From contig DADR01000048.1 in the NCBI GenBank assembly GCA_002495055.1, forward strand, positions 22,784-53,838: a DNA stretch of 31,055 bases, in the 5' to 3' direction. This DNA comes from Methanoregula sp. UBA247 (GTDB lineage: Archaea; Halobacteriota; Methanomicrobia; Methanomicrobiales; Methanospirillaceae). The notes under the pieces are model-generated. The model saw nothing but the letters and a program-made list of their open reading frames with translations, made no database searches and was not told the DNA's origin. The position numbers were made by a program, and so were the translations under genes. The number at the start of each line of letters is the position of its first letter. Position 1 is the stretch's first letter. Shown one piece after another: positions 7,426-16,762 of this stretch.

Positions 7426-8213
7426 TGAGTTTTGAGGACTGGTACCGCCAGGATCGCCTCCCGCATATTTTCTGTGCCGGTTGCGGGAATGGTACGATAA
7501 TCAATTGCACGCTCGCTGCAATCGAACAGATGGCGTGGAAAAAGGAGGAAACGGTTTTTGTTTCCGGTATCGGGTGTTCCTCACGGGCACCCGGCTATAT
7601 CGCCGCGGACTCGCTTCATACCACCCATGGGAGGGCAATAGCCTTTGCAACCGGAGTAAAACTCGCAAACCCGGAACTCAATGTTGTGGTATTTACGGGT
7701 GATGGCGACCTTGCAGCGATCGGCGGCAACCATTTCATCCATGGATGCCGGCGGAACATCGACATTACCGTGATCTGCATGAACAACCAGATTTACGGTA
7801 TGACGGGGGGGCAGGGCAGCCCGACAACTCCCCTTGGTTGTTTTTCCTCCACCACGCCGTTCGGTTGTGCAGAAGCACCGTTTGATCTCTGCGAGCTTGC
7901 CATTGCGGCAGGGGCCAATTATGTCTCACGGTGGACTTCCTACCATGTAAAAGAGCTTGAAAAAGCCGTGTACGCCGGTTTGCAGACCCCGGGTTTTTCA
8001 TTTATCGAGGCACTCGTGCAGTGCCCGACCGCGTTTGGACGCAGGAATAAGTTCAAACAGGTGGGTGATCAGGTAGACTATCTGCGGACGCATTCGATGC
8101 TCAAAGCGAAACATGACCGGTTACTGGAGCAGGGAGAGCATATCCCCCCTGATATGTTTGTTGTCGGGGAACTTGTCCGCAGGAACCGTCCAGTCCCGGG
8201 GGTAAAGATATGA
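7425..8213 (+). CDS. korB: 2-oxoglutarate:ferredoxin oxidoreductase, beta subunit
   Basis: A 262-aa thiamine-diphosphate-binding subunit. Marks: HIFCAGCGNGTI near the N-terminus, FVSGIGCSSR, the HTTHGRAIAFATG segment, and the ThDP/Mg motif GDGDLAAIGGNH followed by NNQIYGMTGGQ. It holds the cofactor at which succinyl-CoA and CO2 are joined, or 2-oxoglutarate is cleaved. Its ATG shares one base with the korA stop, and its own stop overlaps korC, so the complex is translated as a tightly coupled unit. Confidence 0.94.
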   Translation: MSFEDWYRQDRLPHIFCAGCGNGTIINCTLAAIEQMAWKKEETVFVSGIGCSSRAPGYIAADSLHTTHGRAIAFATGVKLANPELNVVVFTGDGDLAAIGGNHFIHGCRRNIDITVICMNNQIYGMTGGQGSPTTPLGCFSSTTPFGCAEAPFDLCELAIAAGANYVSRWTSYHVKELEKAVYAGLQTPGFSFIEALVQCPTAFGRRNKFKQVGDQVDYLRTHSMLKAKHDRLLEQGEHIPPDMFVVGELVRRNRPVPGVKI

Positions 8214-8758
8214 GACACGAGGTACGGTTCTCCGGATTTGGCGGGCAGGGGATCATCCTTTCCGCTGTGATCCTGGGCAGGGCGGCCGTGATGCACGACA
8301 ACAAGTTTGCCGTCCAGACACAGGTCTATGGGCCTGAAGCGAGAGGCGGAGCTTCGATGAGCGCGGTGATTATCGACGATGCACCAATCCTGTACCCGAA
8401 GGTTGCGACCCCGGATATCTATGTCATCATGTCCCAGGAAGGCTTCGAGAAGTATGGTGCTGGTGCAGGAGAAAATGCGGTGATGCTGGTCGATTCAACA
8501 CTCGTATACTCCCGACCGAAGTGCAGGTGCATCGAGATTCCGGCAACCCGGGAAGCAAAACAGACTCTGGGCCGGGATATCGTGGCAAATATCGTGATGC
8601 TGGGGGCACTGGTCGCCTCAACGCATGTCGTCAGTGAAGCGGCACTGGAAAAAGCAATCCTTGACTCTGTGCCAAAGGGCACGGAGGCACTGAACCAGAA
8701 AGCGATGAAAAAAGGTATTGAACTTGCAGGTGCAGCACCCGGAGGGCAAAAGGCATGA
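8210..8758 (+). CDS. korC: 2-oxoglutarate:ferredoxin oxidoreductase, gamma subunit
   Basis: A 182-aa subunit with the gamma-domain signature FSGFGGQGIILSAVILGRAA and the following QTQVYGPEARGGAS, which contacts CoA and the alpha/beta core. ATGA overlap with korB at the 5' side and with sucC at the 3' side (8755-8758). Length and motifs are normal for the family. Confidence 0.93.
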   Translation: MRHEVRFSGFGGQGIILSAVILGRAAVMHDNKFAVQTQVYGPEARGGASMSAVIIDDAPILYPKVATPDIYVIMSQEGFEKYGAGAGENAVMLVDSTLVYSRPKCRCIEIPATREAKQTLGRDIVANIVMLGALVASTHVVSEAALEKAILDSVPKGTEALNQKAMKKGIELAGAAPGGQKA

Positions 8759-9840
8759 AGTTACGCGAATATGAGGCAAAGAACGTAATAAAAGAGGCCG
8801 GGATCCCCGTCCCGGCAGGATTCCTGATCAAATCAGCTGAAGAACTCACCCCTCATCTCGGTGCACTCGGTGATGCTTTTGTCCTTAAGGCACAGGTGGA
8901 TGTCGGAGGCAGGGGAAAGGCCGGCGGCATCCTGATGGCCGGAAAGGAAGACGGGATAAAGACAGCAAAGGAACTCTTCAGCAGGCAGATCAAAGGCCTT
9001 CCCGTGAAGGAGATCCTCGCTGAACAGCGGTTAGACATACAGCATGAGTACTATCTCTCCATCACGGTTGACCGCTCAAACAAACAACCACTCATCCTCT
9101 TTACCGAGGCCGGGGGAGTGGATATTGAGATCACGGCAAAGGAGCATCCCGAAGCGATCCACAGGGTAATAGCAAATCCCCTGATGCGGGACATCCCTCC
9201 GTTCATGATACGGGAACTGGTGGGAACTGCGCCAAAGGAGATTGGACAGATCATCAGCAAACTCTACCGTGTATTCCTTGAAAAGGATGCATTACTTGCT
9301 GAGATCAATCCCCTTGTCACTACGCCGGAAGGGGTGTATGCTGCCGATGCAAAACTCATCGTTGATGATAATGCGCTCGGGCGGCAAGGATTTTTTATCA
9401 ACCGCGACCTGACCGAGCGTGAACGCGAGGCGGAGAAACATGGTTTTTCGTATGTCGAGCTGAACGGTGCGATTGGTGTGATCGGTAATGGGGCAGGGCT
9501 CACGATGTCCACGCTCGATCTTATTGAATTCTATGGTGGCAAAGCAGCAAATTTCCTTGATGTTGGCGGCGGGGCTGAAAGTGAGCGGGTGATGCACGCG
9601 GTCCGGCTTGTCGGCAGTGTGCCATCGGTAAAAGTGATTGTCGTGAACCTGCTGGGCGGCATCACAAAATGCGATGAGGTGGCAAAGGGCATCATCGCGG
9701 CAGCCATCCCCCAGAAAGTGATCGTACGGCTTGCCGGCACTAATGAGGCAGAAGGCAGGGCAATGCTCACGGAAAAAGGTTACGAAATGCTGGATACCAT
9801 GGACCTTGTGGTCAAAAAGGCTGTGGCGGTGGCTGTATGA
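8755..9840 (+). CDS. sucC: Succinyl-CoA synthetase, beta subunit
   Basis: A 361-aa ATP-grasp protein beginning LREYEAKNVIKEAGIPVPAG, as expected for the beta subunit. Other marks are LKAQVDVGGRGKAGG (nucleotide-binding lobe), EINPLV, and GFSYVELNGAIGVIGNGAGL with the later VGGGAESE, the nucleotide and CoA-ligase parts. With SucD it interconverts succinate plus CoA plus NTP and succinyl-CoA. Here it probably supplies succinyl-CoA to KorDABC, whose genes lie immediately upstream and overlap it by four bases. Length is close to the archaeal norm. Confidence 0.95.
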   Translation: MKLREYEAKNVIKEAGIPVPAGFLIKSAEELTPHLGALGDAFVLKAQVDVGGRGKAGGILMAGKEDGIKTAKELFSRQIKGLPVKEILAEQRLDIQHEYYLSITVDRSNKQPLILFTEAGGVDIEITAKEHPEAIHRVIANPLMRDIPPFMIRELVGTAPKEIGQIISKLYRVFLEKDALLAEINPLVTTPEGVYAADAKLIVDDNALGRQGFFINRDLTEREREAEKHGFSYVELNGAIGVIGNGAGLTMSTLDLIEFYGGKAANFLDVGGGAESERVMHAVRLVGSVPSVKVIVVNLLGGITKCDEVAKGIIAAAIPQKVIVRLAGTNEAEGRAMLTEKGYEMLDTMDLVVKKAVAVAV

Positions 9841-10715
9841 TCTACGGGGATAAGAAGACCGGAGTACTTGTGCAGGGAGCCACGGGAAAACAGGGCGAGT
9901 TCCATATCGGGCTGATGAATGCCTATGCAAAACAGGTCGGGGGCAGGGGAGTAGTGGCAGGTGTGACACCCGGAAAAGGAGGCAGAGAGGTCCACGGTGT
10001 CCCGGTCTACAACACGGTTAAGGAAGCCATGCGGGACAATGATATTTCCGCAAGCGTTATTTTTGTACCAGCTGCAGCGGCAGCTGACTCGATCATGGAG
10101 GAGGCAAACGCCGGTATCCAAACGATTGTGGCGATCACCGAGCACATCCCGGTGCATGACTCGATGAAGGCGATTGCCTATGCAAAAATGGAGGGTTGCA
10201 GCGTGATTGGTCCCAACTGCCCCGGGCTCCTCTCGCCCGGAGAGGTAAAGATGGGGATCATGCCCGCCGGGCTCTTCTTACCTGGCAATGTCGGGGTCAT
10301 TTCCCGGAGCGGCACGCTCACGTACGAAGTCGTTGACGAGCTCACCCGTGCCGGTATCGGGCAAAGCACGGTTGTCGGGATCGGTGGCGACCCGGTGATC
10401 GGCCAGACTTTTGTTGATGTGCTGGAGCGGTTCGGGAACGACCCTCAGACAAAGGCTGTAGTACTGATTGGTGAAGTGGGCGGCAACCTTGAAGAGGAAG
10501 GTGCGAAGTCGACCGATCTACCCCTCGTGTCCTATATTGCCGGTATCTCTGCACCTCCCGATAAACGCATGGGCCATGCCGGTGCAATCGTTGAAGGTGG
10601 CGAAGGCGATGCACGCTCAAAGATCGCCCGGCTTAAAAAGATGGGTGTACCAGTTGCATCCCGTCCCTCGGAAATCCCGGAAATGGTGAGGGAATTGTTT
10701 AAAGGCCATTGCTGA
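9837..10715 (+). CDS. sucD: Succinyl-CoA synthetase, alpha subunit
   Basis: A 292-aa protein with the CoA-binding Rossmann start (VLVQGATGKQGEFH, residues 10-23), the NCPGLLSPGE segment, SRSGTLTYEV, and the phospho-acceptor His247 in RMGHAGAIVEGG. It overlaps sucC by four bases and ends the fum/kor/suc series; two T runs follow. All catalytic marks are present, so the enzyme should be active. Confidence 0.95.
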   Translation: MIYGDKKTGVLVQGATGKQGEFHIGLMNAYAKQVGGRGVVAGVTPGKGGREVHGVPVYNTVKEAMRDNDISASVIFVPAAAAADSIMEEANAGIQTIVAITEHIPVHDSMKAIAYAKMEGCSVIGPNCPGLLSPGEVKMGIMPAGLFLPGNVGVISRSGTLTYEVVDELTRAGIGQSTVVGIGGDPVIGQTFVDVLERFGNDPQTKAVVLIGEVGGNLEEEGAKSTDLPLVSYIAGISAPPDKRMGHAGAIVEGGEGDARSKIARLKKMGVPVASRPSEIPEMVRELFKGHC

Positions 10716-10728
10716 TCAATAACTTCCA

Positions 10729-10766
10729 TTTTTTTAAAAAATTACAGATGTGCTTGACCTTTTTTT
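10729..10766 (+). terminator. Double oligo-T terminator after sucD
   Basis: Two runs of seven T, at 10729-10735 and 10760-10766, lie just after the sucD stop on the coding strand. They mark the likely end of the fum-kor-suc transcription unit. Confidence 0.5.
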
Positions 10767-10823
10767 CCCGAAGAGCGATTCTTTATCCGTCCAGCATGAT
10801 AACAATCTGGAACAACACATATC

Positions 10824-12191
10824 ATGTCCGGACCACAGTTTTTCCCTATACCCCCTGAAATGTTTGCACTTGCCTGCGAAACGGTCAGCAGGCGTGTATC
10901 ACGACTGCCCTTCCTGAGAAGCGGTGTTATGGTCACGGGTGAGTTACTCGGCGTTGTTATGGAATGCCTTAATGCCGAATTCAAAAAAACCCTTGCACTC
11001 CGGACACCACCAGACGCTGCACAAGATCTTCAGGACGGACTCGACCGGTGTATTGAAGAACGCAAAAAGATTTCGGGAAAAACGGTTGTTCCGGTGATTG
11101 CCGATGTTCTGTGCAGTGCCGGTATCACAGAAATGACGGAAATCACGGACCGGCACTCTCACCGGACCCGCAGGGGAATCCGGCTTCTTTCCCCGTGGAC
11201 CTGGCATACCGCATCGGCAATGAACCCGGTAGTCAGGCTCACGGGATCAGGAAATGACGATGCATCCTCCCCTCTATCCTGGATGAGCATGTGCCCGATA
11301 TGCCGTACGGGAATATTAAACAGAGTTACCGGAAAACAGCTGTTTGGTATTCCCCATACGGATTTTTATATCGAATGTACCCATTGCGGTGCAAAATTTA
11401 TTCCGGTGGGCATACAGTTCCGGCTGGTATCCATTGCCACTGTCCGTGACCCCCTCTGGAAAAAACACCTGGATCAGACGTTCCCTGCTGAGACATGGGC
11501 AGCTCTTGCGCGGGGTACCAGCCCGGGTGGAAAACTGCCCCTGGACCGAACGGGAAAAAAATCAGCCAGCCCATCCCAAAAATTACCCTCCATAGGGCTT
11601 ACCCAGTTGAAGGATGGATCCCTGGTTGTGCCATTCAAGGAAAAGACCCTCTATTTTAAACCGGTAAAACTGAATTTTTCCGGAGGGGTCCGGGAGGATC
11701 TCTTCTCCCGGTTACAGACACCACTCGAGGATCTGTTAAAAAATCCTGTTTATAACCACCTGCTCTCGTTGGTGAATGCGAAGTACTCCCGCTATCTGCC
11801 CATGAAATCAGGGCTCTTTTTAGGCCAGCTCAAAGAACGGCATGACCCCTTCTACCGGGAATTCCTCAATCTCTACGGTGATGAAAAATATGGCACCTTC
11901 CGGCTGGAGGAGTCAAATGAAGGGAGCAAAAAAGGAGTACTTATCGTTGTTGTCAACAGGGCAATGTACTACGTTGTCAACTGTCCAGATACATTCCGCG
12001 TTTTCATCAACGATACATTTGGCAGAATTTCCTCCGATAACTGTCTCCTCAGCGGGGACAGCATACGCTGCCGGATGAATGCACTTCTCTGTAACAACAG
12101 AAACGAAGCGGGAGTCTATATTCACCCGGTTGATCAGGAAGATGAACGTACACGTATCACTGATATATTGAAAGAGTTCATCTCTGTTTGA
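10824..12191 (+). CDS. Uncharacterised protein with a central zinc ribbon
   Basis: A 455-aa protein I do not recognise. Residues 1-130 are mostly helical (MFALACETVSRRVS, DGLDRCIEERKKIS). A zinc ribbon is formed by Cys157/Cys160 (CPICRTG) and Cys185/Cys188 (CTHCGAKF). Residues 205-270 are a polar linker. Residues 270-455 form a second domain with alternating strands (SLVVPFKEKTLYFKPVKLNF, GVLIVVVNRAMYYVV) and a helical section. No signal peptide or membrane segment, so it is likely cytosolic. It precedes another zinc-ribbon protein by 120 bases in the same direction; joint function is possible but not shown. Start: ATG after CACATATC, no clear Shine-Dalgarno. Confidence 0.7.
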   Translation: MSGPQFFPIPPEMFALACETVSRRVSRLPFLRSGVMVTGELLGVVMECLNAEFKKTLALRTPPDAAQDLQDGLDRCIEERKKISGKTVVPVIADVLCSAGITEMTEITDRHSHRTRRGIRLLSPWTWHTASAMNPVVRLTGSGNDDASSPLSWMSMCPICRTGILNRVTGKQLFGIPHTDFYIECTHCGAKFIPVGIQFRLVSIATVRDPLWKKHLDQTFPAETWAALARGTSPGGKLPLDRTGKKSASPSQKLPSIGLTQLKDGSLVVPFKEKTLYFKPVKLNFSGGVREDLFSRLQTPLEDLLKNPVYNHLLSLVNAKYSRYLPMKSGLFLGQLKERHDPFYREFLNLYGDEKYGTFRLEESNEGSKKGVLIVVVNRAMYYVVNCPDTFRVFINDTFGRISSDNCLLSGDSIRCRMNALLCNNRNEAGVYIHPVDQEDERTRITDILKEFISV

Positions 12192-12311
12192 ATCATTTGA
12201 TAAATGTTCATATGCCCAATAAGGATCTGATCGATATTGACCAGAGAATTTTTCTTATCATGTGAGAACATATAGCTATCAAGTCTTGATACCGGGAAAG
12301 GGAGATTACCA

Positions 12312-13694
12312 ATGAAATGTCCTCATTGCGGAATGAATATACGGGATAACATAGAGGTTTGCGGCTATTGTGGCGGAATAATAGCAAAAGAATCAGAGAA
12401 ATCTCCTTCTGGTACGGGAAGACCTGACAGTTCCGGTAGTGGTGCGGTGCAAAAAGGAGCAGCGGCGAAACTGTCCAAATCACAACAGGAAGAATCTGAA
12501 ACTGGTGAAGAAGAGAGAGGGATTTCTGTATACCTGCAACCGGGTGAACAGGAACTCATCGGTTCTTTGAATATTGCGGTAAAAAAATTTTTTTTCCATG
12601 CATATCTCACCAACCAGCGCATTTTTTTAATCGATACCCAGGAAAAAAAGGTCAAGGTTACTGCAAAAGATATTCCGCGTGATACGATTGCCGCAAGTTC
12701 TATTGAGTATTCGGAAAACTCGGATCCAGTTCTGGTTCTCTCCCTTAAATCAGCAGATGATGAACTCAAGACAATGAAACTTATTTTTGTCCAGAACGGC
12801 ATGGACCGTTCGGACGAGATTGATGAATGGATAATTCTTCTTCAGGAACAGGGTCAATCGAAAAAATCCCCCGAACCTGCTGTTGAAGAACTTCCGGAGT
12901 CCAGAGAAGAACCGGCACCCGTTCAGCCGGAAAAGCTCACAAAAAAACAGGAAATGCACCCAAAAAGAAAACCTGTGAAAGATCACGAAAAGCAACCCCC
13001 GGTTAAACGGCATGTCCAGTTCCATACGGTGCAGGAGGAGGAATCCGAAGTTGAGGAACTCCCCCCAAAACGGCATGCACAAATCAGAGAGGTGCCCGAA
13101 CCGGAAAAGAAACCCGTTGCGGAACAGGCCTTTTATGAGATTTCCCCGGCAAGAAAAGGCGATACCCAGCCACTCCGGAAACGTGAAGTACGATCGGCTA
13201 TGAAAGTTGCAATGAAGAATGCAATGCAGCCGCTCAAACCGTCCTCACTTCAAACCGCAAAACGGCCGGTAATAGAACGGGTTTCGCCGTCCATAAAGGA
13301 ATTCGAACCGGATGAGAAGGAAGTAACTCCGAAAACCCCCCAGATCCCGGATAAAGATCAAGGAGCTCCCGTACAGGACGAGGTTGCTGAGATTCCACCC
13401 TTCTGCCAGAACTGCGGCAAAAAAATTCCCCCTGCTGCTAACTTCTGTCCGGGTTGCGGAACAAAACTGGTTACGTACAAAGGCCATGCCATGGCGACGA
13501 TGTCCGAATCTTCCCCGGAAAAGAAAACGACTCATCGCGAAGCACCTGTTCGCGAGAAGAAAGGGACTCGTCCTGAAGATGACCGGGACGAGGATGAGAA
13601 GGCTGATGAGGTCCCCGTGCCAACCAAACCCCCCGCAAAGAAAATCCCCAAGGGGAGCGAGATGACCATTCTCCATAAATTCCTCAGAAGATAA
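12312..13694 (+). CDS. Zinc-ribbon/PH-like-domain protein with a long charged linker
   Basis: A 460-aa protein. The N-terminus is a zinc ribbon (Cys3, Cys6, Cys17, Cys20; MKCPHCGMN and CGYCGG). Residues 70-175 look like a bacterial-type PH domain: LQPGEQELIGSLNIAVKKFF, then AYLTNQRIFLIDT and IPRDTIAASSIEY, ending in a helix (DEIDEWIILLQEQ). Residues 180-360 are a disordered, Lys/Glu/Pro-rich linker with repeated EELP and PxKRH units. A second zinc ribbon follows at Cys365, 368, 379 and 382 (FCQNCGKK, FCPGCGTK), then another charged tail. No membrane segment. Such double-ribbon proteins are common in Methanomicrobia and probably act as scaffolds; no pathway can be assigned. GGGAG precedes the ATG. 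Confidence 0.72.
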   Translation: MKCPHCGMNIRDNIEVCGYCGGIIAKESEKSPSGTGRPDSSGSGAVQKGAAAKLSKSQQEESETGEEERGISVYLQPGEQELIGSLNIAVKKFFFHAYLTNQRIFLIDTQEKKVKVTAKDIPRDTIAASSIEYSENSDPVLVLSLKSADDELKTMKLIFVQNGMDRSDEIDEWIILLQEQGQSKKSPEPAVEELPESREEPAPVQPEKLTKKQEMHPKRKPVKDHEKQPPVKRHVQFHTVQEEESEVEELPPKRHAQIREVPEPEKKPVAEQAFYEISPARKGDTQPLRKREVRSAMKVAMKNAMQPLKPSSLQTAKRPVIERVSPSIKEFEPDEKEVTPKTPQIPDKDQGAPVQDEVAEIPPFCQNCGKKIPPAANFCPGCGTKLVTYKGHAMATMSESSPEKKTTHREAPVREKKGTRPEDDRDEDEKADEVPVPTKPPAKKIPKGSEMTILHKFLRR

Positions 13695-13880
13695 TATTGT
13701 ATATCCCTTTTTTCTCGTGGAGTCCAGATAGCTGCAGCCTCGTTAAGGGTATTTCGGAATTACCTGATCCGATATACCCTGAATCTCTTCTTCATTACCG
13801 ATGGTATATTGAAGCAGAGATATTCATTTAAATTACTACGGCTCATAAAAAAAATGAAAACTATGGTAAGTTAGAAATCG

Positions 13881-13892
13881 TTATATGAATTC
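13881..13892 (+). promoter_or_regulatory. TATA-like box for metK
   Basis: GTTATATGAATT in an A/T-rich stretch lies about 45 bases before the metK ATG. Together with GAGG seven bases before the start codon it suggests a short leader of about 20 bases. Confidence 0.35.
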
Positions 13893-13931
13893 CAGTCCCT
13901 TTTATTAGTACGCATTGTTACGAGGAAATCA

Positions 13932-15134
13932 ATGAAGAGAAATATCCAGATTGAAGCATTAGCCCAGATTCCTTTGGAAAAACAACAGATTGAACTTGTC
14001 GAGCGTAAATGCCTCGGCCATCCGGATAGTATGGCTGATGGCATTGCTGAATCTATCAGCAGGGCACTCTGCAACGAATATCTCGAAGAATTTGGTGCTG
14101 TCCTGCACCACAATACTGACCAAGGGGAGATCGTAGCCGGGGAATCCGTGCCAAAGTTCGGTGGCGGTAAGATTATTCGCCCCATTTTTATCCTGATTGA
14201 CGGTCGTGCAACAAAAAGGTTTAATGATATTTCTATCCCTACTGATGCGATTGCTGTTGAAGCGACACGGAATTATCTCCGCACGCATTTCAAGACCCTG
14301 AACATGGAACGTGATGTCATTATGGACTGCCGTCTCGGGACGGGGTCGACTGACCTTCGCGATGTATTCAAGCCTCACAATGGAAGAGTCCCGCGGGCTA
14401 ATGACACTTCGTTTGGTGTAGGACATGCCCCCTTTTCTGATGTTGAAAATATTGTTAAAAGCGTAAGCGGTTATATTGATGATAAACTGCGCCCGAAGTA
14501 TCCTGCGATCGGGCAGGATATTAAAATAATGGGACTACGTGACGGAAACACCATCACACTGACTGTTGCCTGTGCTATTGTCGACAGATATTGTGCGGAT
14601 CTCCAGCAATATTCAGAATACATGGAGATCCTCAAAGAACAGATCGGCAAAGTGGCAAGGAAGCACACAAAACGCAAGGTTGTTGTTCATGTCAATACCG
14701 GTGATGACATAAAAAGTGAGAGTATTTACCTGACCGTTACCGGTACCTCAGCTGAGATGGGAGATGACGGGTCTGTCGGACGCGGCAACCGCTGCAATGG
14801 TCTCATCACTCCCAACCGTCCGATGAGCATGGAGGCAACGAGCGGCAAGAACCCGATAAACCATGTTGGCAAGATCTATAACCTTCTGTCAACCCAGATT
14901 GCTGCGGATTGTGTTAATCAGGTCGAGGGCATTGAAGAGATGTATATACGTCTTCTTTCCCAGATCGGACAACCCATCGACCGCCCGCTTGTGGCAAGTG
15001 TTCAGGTCCTTCCCGCAACGGGTATCAAAATCCAGAAGATCAAGGGCGAAATAGACGGTATTGTCGATCACTGGCTTGAAAACGTAACCGAAATTACCGA
15101 GAAAGTAATACGCGGAGAGCTCAAGACGTTCTGA
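13932..15134 (+). CDS. metK: S-adenosylmethionine synthetase, archaeal type
   Basis: A 400-aa protein of the archaeal methionine adenosyltransferase family (distinct in sequence from bacterial MetK). It makes SAM from methionine and ATP. Marks: VERKCLGHPDSMADGIAES near residue 30, HHNTDQGEIVAGES, PKFGGGKIIRP, the GLRDGNTITLTVAC strand, and GDDGSVGRGNRCNGLITP with GKNPINHVGKIYN. Length is typical. The start has GAGG upstream. hisG begins six bases after the stop, so metK probably heads a four-gene unit with hisG, hisA and hisB; both SAM synthesis and the first histidine step consume ATP, but I see no other functional link. Confidence 0.95.
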   Translation: MKRNIQIEALAQIPLEKQQIELVERKCLGHPDSMADGIAESISRALCNEYLEEFGAVLHHNTDQGEIVAGESVPKFGGGKIIRPIFILIDGRATKRFNDISIPTDAIAVEATRNYLRTHFKTLNMERDVIMDCRLGTGSTDLRDVFKPHNGRVPRANDTSFGVGHAPFSDVENIVKSVSGYIDDKLRPKYPAIGQDIKIMGLRDGNTITLTVACAIVDRYCADLQQYSEYMEILKEQIGKVARKHTKRKVVVHVNTGDDIKSESIYLTVTGTSAEMGDDGSVGRGNRCNGLITPNRPMSMEATSGKNPINHVGKIYNLLSTQIAADCVNQVEGIEEMYIRLLSQIGQPIDRPLVASVQVLPATGIKIQKIKGEIDGIVDHWLENVTEITEKVIRGELKTF

Positions 15135-15140
15135 TAACCT

Positions 15141-16046
15141 ATGGTGAAGCAGGTAAAAACCGGCCAGGGGAACCGTACCCCTTCAGATATTGTGCGTCTT
15201 GCCATACCGAATAAAGGAAGGATCGCAGCACCCATCATGGATCTCGTAGAGAAGAGCGGGCTCCACCTTCCTGAGATCGGCGAGCGGCGGCTGATCACAA
15301 AAACTCTTGACCCGCATGTCGAGATCCTGTTTGCCCGTCCGGTCGATATACCTGAATATGTGGCAACAGGGGCTGCAGATATCGGGATAACCGGCCATGA
15401 TATGGTAGTTGAGCGGGAGTCCGATGTAGAAGAGATACTGGACCTCCAGTCCGGGAAGGCAAAACTTGTGCTTGCCGTTCACGAGGATTCTGCGATTACA
15501 TCCGTAAAACAGCTTGCCGGAATGAAAGTCGCTACGGAATTTCCGGTAATTACCCGAGCGTACTTTGCGAAACACAGGATAAAGGTCAATGTTGTCCTTG
15601 TGGGCGGGGCGTGTGAGGCGACACCGCACCTCGGGATTGCAGATGCAATTGTTGACCTTTCAAGTTCGGGTACAACCTTAAAGACCAACCGCCTCAGGGT
15701 AATCGATGAAGTGATGGAAACTTCCACGCACCTGATTGCAAACAAAGAATCCCTCCGCACAAAAAAAGACAAAATCGACGAGATTCACCTCGCACTGGAG
15801 AGCGTCATCCGGGCACGCGGCCAGTGCTATTTGATGATGAATGTAAAGCGGTCTTCTCTTGATGCAGTGAAACGGGTCCTCCCCGGGCTTTCCGGGCCTA
15901 CCGTAATGGATGTTGCGTCGAGCGAGAACCTTGTCGCCGTGCATGCAGTTGTCAACGAAGAACGGGTCTATTGCCTGATCAATGCCCTGAAGCAGGCGGG
16001 TGCAAAGGATATTCTCGTGATGTCGATCCAACGTATGATCCGCTGA
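15141..16046 (+). CDS. hisG: ATP phosphoribosyltransferase, long form
   Basis: A 301-aa protein that performs the first step of histidine synthesis (ATP plus PRPP to phosphoribosyl-ATP). The catalytic part shows VRLAIPNKGRIAAP, EILFARPVDIPEYV with GAADIGITGHD, and the PRPP loop IADAIVDLSSSGTTL. The last 80 residues form the regulatory domain of the long form (HisG_L), which normally allows histidine feedback and does not need HisZ. The ATG at 15141 adds about 17 residues before the conserved start; GTG at about 15191 is an alternative. Neither has a strong Shine-Dalgarno. hisA follows after five bases. Confidence 0.93.
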   Translation: MVKQVKTGQGNRTPSDIVRLAIPNKGRIAAPIMDLVEKSGLHLPEIGERRLITKTLDPHVEILFARPVDIPEYVATGAADIGITGHDMVVERESDVEEILDLQSGKAKLVLAVHEDSAITSVKQLAGMKVATEFPVITRAYFAKHRIKVNVVLVGGACEATPHLGIADAIVDLSSSGTTLKTNRLRVIDEVMETSTHLIANKESLRTKKDKIDEIHLALESVIRARGQCYLMMNVKRSSLDAVKRVLPGLSGPTVMDVASSENLVAVHAVVNEERVYCLINALKQAGAKDILVMSIQRMIR

Positions 16047-16051
16047 GTCCT

Positions 16052-16762
16052 ATGCGAATTTTTCCCGCTGTTGATATTCTCGGGGGACGGTGTGTCCAGC
16101 TGGTGCAGGGAAAACGCGAGAGTGCGACTGCCTTTGGCGATCCGCTGGCCTGTGCCACACGATGGCTTGAATTAGGAGCCGATGCACTCCATGTTGTAAA
16201 TCTCGACGGGGCATTCGGGAGCTCGGGAAAAAACGTGGAGCTTATCACCGATCTGATCAAAACGACCGGGGTTGAGATCGAGCTGGGCGGGGGAATCCGT
16301 TCGGCCGAGGACGCAGCCCGCTGGATAAAGACCGGTGTTACGCGGATCATCATCTCAACGCTCGCTACAAAAGAGCCCGAAAGCATCAGGAATCTTGCAA
16401 AAGAATATGGCAGCGACCGGATCATGGCCGGTGTCGATGCAAAAGGCGGCCAGATCGCTGTTCACGGGTGGCAGGTTACGGCAGGGGACTACCTGGACTG
16501 GGCACGACGCTTCGAGGAACTGGGTGCCGGCTCCCTGCTCTATACGAATGTTGATGTGGAAGGACTTCAGCAGGGAGTACAGTTTAAGCCGGTTAAGCGC
16601 CTTATCGATCATGTGCATATACCGGTCGTCGTGGCCGGGGGAGTATCGGCACGTTCGGATATTGCCGGTCTCCGCAATGCTGGTGCGTTCGGCGCAGTGC
16701 TCGGTTCTGCCCTGTACAGCGGGAAGATAACCTTAAAAGATGCCCTGGAGGAAAGCCAATGA
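16052..16762 (+). CDS. hisA: ProFAR isomerase
   Basis: A 236-aa TIM barrel that isomerises ProFAR to PRFAR in histidine synthesis. The start is ATG 16052, after the hisG stop; a longer open frame reaches back into hisG to 15971, but the conserved N-terminus begins MRIFPAVDIL here. Catalytic Asp8 (PAVDILGG) and Asp129 (AGVDAKGG) are both present, as are the phosphate-binding loops LGGGIRS and VVAGGVSA near the C-terminus. Overlaps hisB by four bases. Confidence 0.95.
   Translation: MRIFPAVDILGGRCVQLVQGKRESATAFGDPLACATRWLELGADALHVVNLDGAFGSSGKNVELITDLIKTTGVEIELGGGIRSAEDAARWIKTGVTRIIISTLATKEPESIRNLAKEYGSDRIMAGVDAKGGQIAVHGWQVTAGDYLDWARRFEELGAGSLLYTNVDVEGLQQGVQFKPVKRLIDHVHIPVVVAGGVSARSDIAGLRNAGAFGAVLGSALYSGKITLKDALEESQ

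Noticed and set aside
9292..9969. Minus-strand 225-codon open frame
   Set aside because: Entirely opposite sucC/sucD; His/Cys/Arg-rich, as expected of an antisense shadow.
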